Of a DNA stretch of 20,963 nt, positions 20,285 to 20,963 are shown piece after piece. How positions within the stretch are numbered: the first letter of the stretch is position 1; each line of letters starts with the position of its first letter. The stretch is from JBFHDX01 sp041584475 (GTDB lineage: Bacteria; Pseudomonadota; Alphaproteobacteria; UBA8366; JADFVY01): contig JBFHDX010000063.1 of assembly GCA_041584475.1 (NCBI GenBank), positions 1 to 20,963 on the forward strand, read 5' to 3'. The position numbers were made by a program, and so were the translations under genes. The notes beneath the pieces are model-generated. The model was not told the DNA's origin and searched no databases. It saw nothing but the letters and a program-made list of their open reading frames with translations.

Positions 20285-20963
20285 CTAAGCCGTCTGCGGC
20301 GACTCCTTGCCGCTGTCCGCCTTGGCCTCTTCGCCGCCCGCGCCATGGTCCTCCGGCGGCGGTGCTTCGCCCTTGACCTCGGCGACCCACAGACCGTGAT
20401 GCTCGCGCGCCCAGTTCTCGTCGACCATGCCGCTGCCCATCGCGTCGAACGCGCCCTGCATGCCGAGCGAGCCGATATAGATGTGCGCGATCATCAGCGC
20501 GGTCATCGCCACGGAAACGAGCGCATGAGACAGCTGCGAGAGCTGCATCTCCTCGATCAGGGTCAGCTCGGCCGGCACGCCGAAGCCGACGAAGTTGAGC
20601 ACCGCAAACACCCAGCCGAAGAGCTTCAGGGTGAACGGCAGCAGCAGCGAGAGCCCCGACAGGCTCATCGAAATGCCGCCGAGCACGACGATCCAGAAGA
20701 AGAACTTCTGCCCCGCGTTGAACTTCTTCGCGGGCGGATGGACGTTCTTCCGGAACAGCCCGCCGCCGACGGCGAGCCACTTGAGGTCGAGCCGGTTCGG
20801 AATGTTGTCGCGCACCCACAGCACGATGATCAGGATCAGGCCCGCCATGAACGCGAAGGACACGAAATTGTGGACGAATTTCCCGTAATAGGTGACCGCC
20901 GCGAAGACCTCGTGAAGGGCGCCGAACTGGCCCGGATCGACGGGCAGCCCGCCGAACAGGTAG
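20285..20963 (-). CDS. Formate dehydrogenase cytochrome b (gamma) subunit, 5' end outside the window
   Basis: This is the membrane cytochrome b of a respiratory, FdnI/FdoI-type formate dehydrogenase. It takes electrons from the periplasmic catalytic and iron-sulfur subunits and reduces quinone. The 225 visible residues continue in frame past the window end. They include YYGKFVHNFVSFAFMAGLIL with a likely haem His, the cytosolic loop NAGQKFFFWIVVLGG, and LSQLSHALVSVAMTALMIAHIYIGSLGMQGAF with further His ligands. SGMVDENWAREHHGLW is family-typical. The C-terminal 25 residues form an acidic Gly-rich tail (PPPEDHGAGGEEAKADSGKE) not usual for the family. The internal GTG at 20863 is not the start, since conserved sequence precedes it. 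Confidence 0.93.
   Translation of the reverse strand, partial: YLFGGLPVDPGQFGALHEVFAAVTYYGKFVHNFVSFAFMAGLILIIVLWVRDNIPNRLDLKWLAVGGGLFRKNVHPPAKKFNAGQKFFFWIVVLGGISMSLSGLSLLLPFTLKLFGWVFAVLNFVGFGVPAELTLIEEMQLSQLSHALVSVAMTALMIAHIYIGSLGMQGAFDAMGSGMVDENWAREHHGLWVAEVKGEAPPPEDHGAGGEEAKADSGKESPQTA

Overview
The window is about 21 kb of very GC-rich chromosomal DNA from what looks like an alphaproteobacterium, plausibly Rhodospirillales- or Rhizobiales-like. The grounds are the base composition, the gene families (TRAP transporter, DmdC-type acyl-CoA dehydrogenase, MlaC, membrane formate dehydrogenase), a TTAA-N7-TTAA CtrA-type site and an FNR/FixK-type box. Genes are dense. I see no tRNA, rRNA, CRISPR array, insertion sequence or phage gene, and no gene-free stretch longer than about 210 bases.

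Positions 1-6855 hold a probable catabolic island. On the minus strand lie a ThDP-dependent enzyme, a DadA-like FAD amino-acid dehydrogenase and a three-part TRAP transporter (DctP, DctQ, DctM). An Asp/Glu-racemase-family gene is divergent from them, and a 13-bp perfect palindrome sits between. My inference is uptake, racemisation, oxidative deamination and ThDP-dependent processing of an unknown amino acid.

Positions 6990-9584 (plus strand) hold a membrane-anchored DM13-domain protein, a class V aminotransferase of the serine/alanine/aspartate-glyoxylate type and a PAS-like protein. Positions 9707-12218 (minus strand) hold DUF899, DUF4202, an SDR oxidoreductase and a small HNH protein. A 66-base near-perfect hairpin lies between the PAS and HNH genes.

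Positions 12425-14919 (plus strand) hold a small heat-shock protein and a 594-residue acyl-CoA dehydrogenase. The hsp20 upstream region is the best regulatory find. An FNR/FixK-like box is centred exactly 41.5 bases upstream of the start predicted from a TCTAAT -10 element, and a 9-bp hairpin masks the ribosome-binding site. A 26-bp perfect palindrome follows the gene.

Positions 14944-17546 (minus strand) hold a small XRE-type regulator, folK and folP overlapping by 4 bases, and an isochorismatase-family hydrolase. The regulator's promoter carries two exact copies of a 10-base motif. Positions 17687-18331 (plus strand) encode an MlaC-like protein with the CtrA-type site upstream.

Positions 18350-20963 (minus strand) look like the 3' part of a formate dehydrogenase operon. 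They hold the cytochrome b (gamma) subunit, cut by the window end, then a PepSY-like secreted protein, a secreted seven-bladed WD40 propeller fused to cytochrome c, and a 43-residue single-span membrane peptide. The WD40-cytochrome c fusion beside formate dehydrogenase and the racemase/FAD/ThDP/TRAP island are the most interesting gene-level systems.
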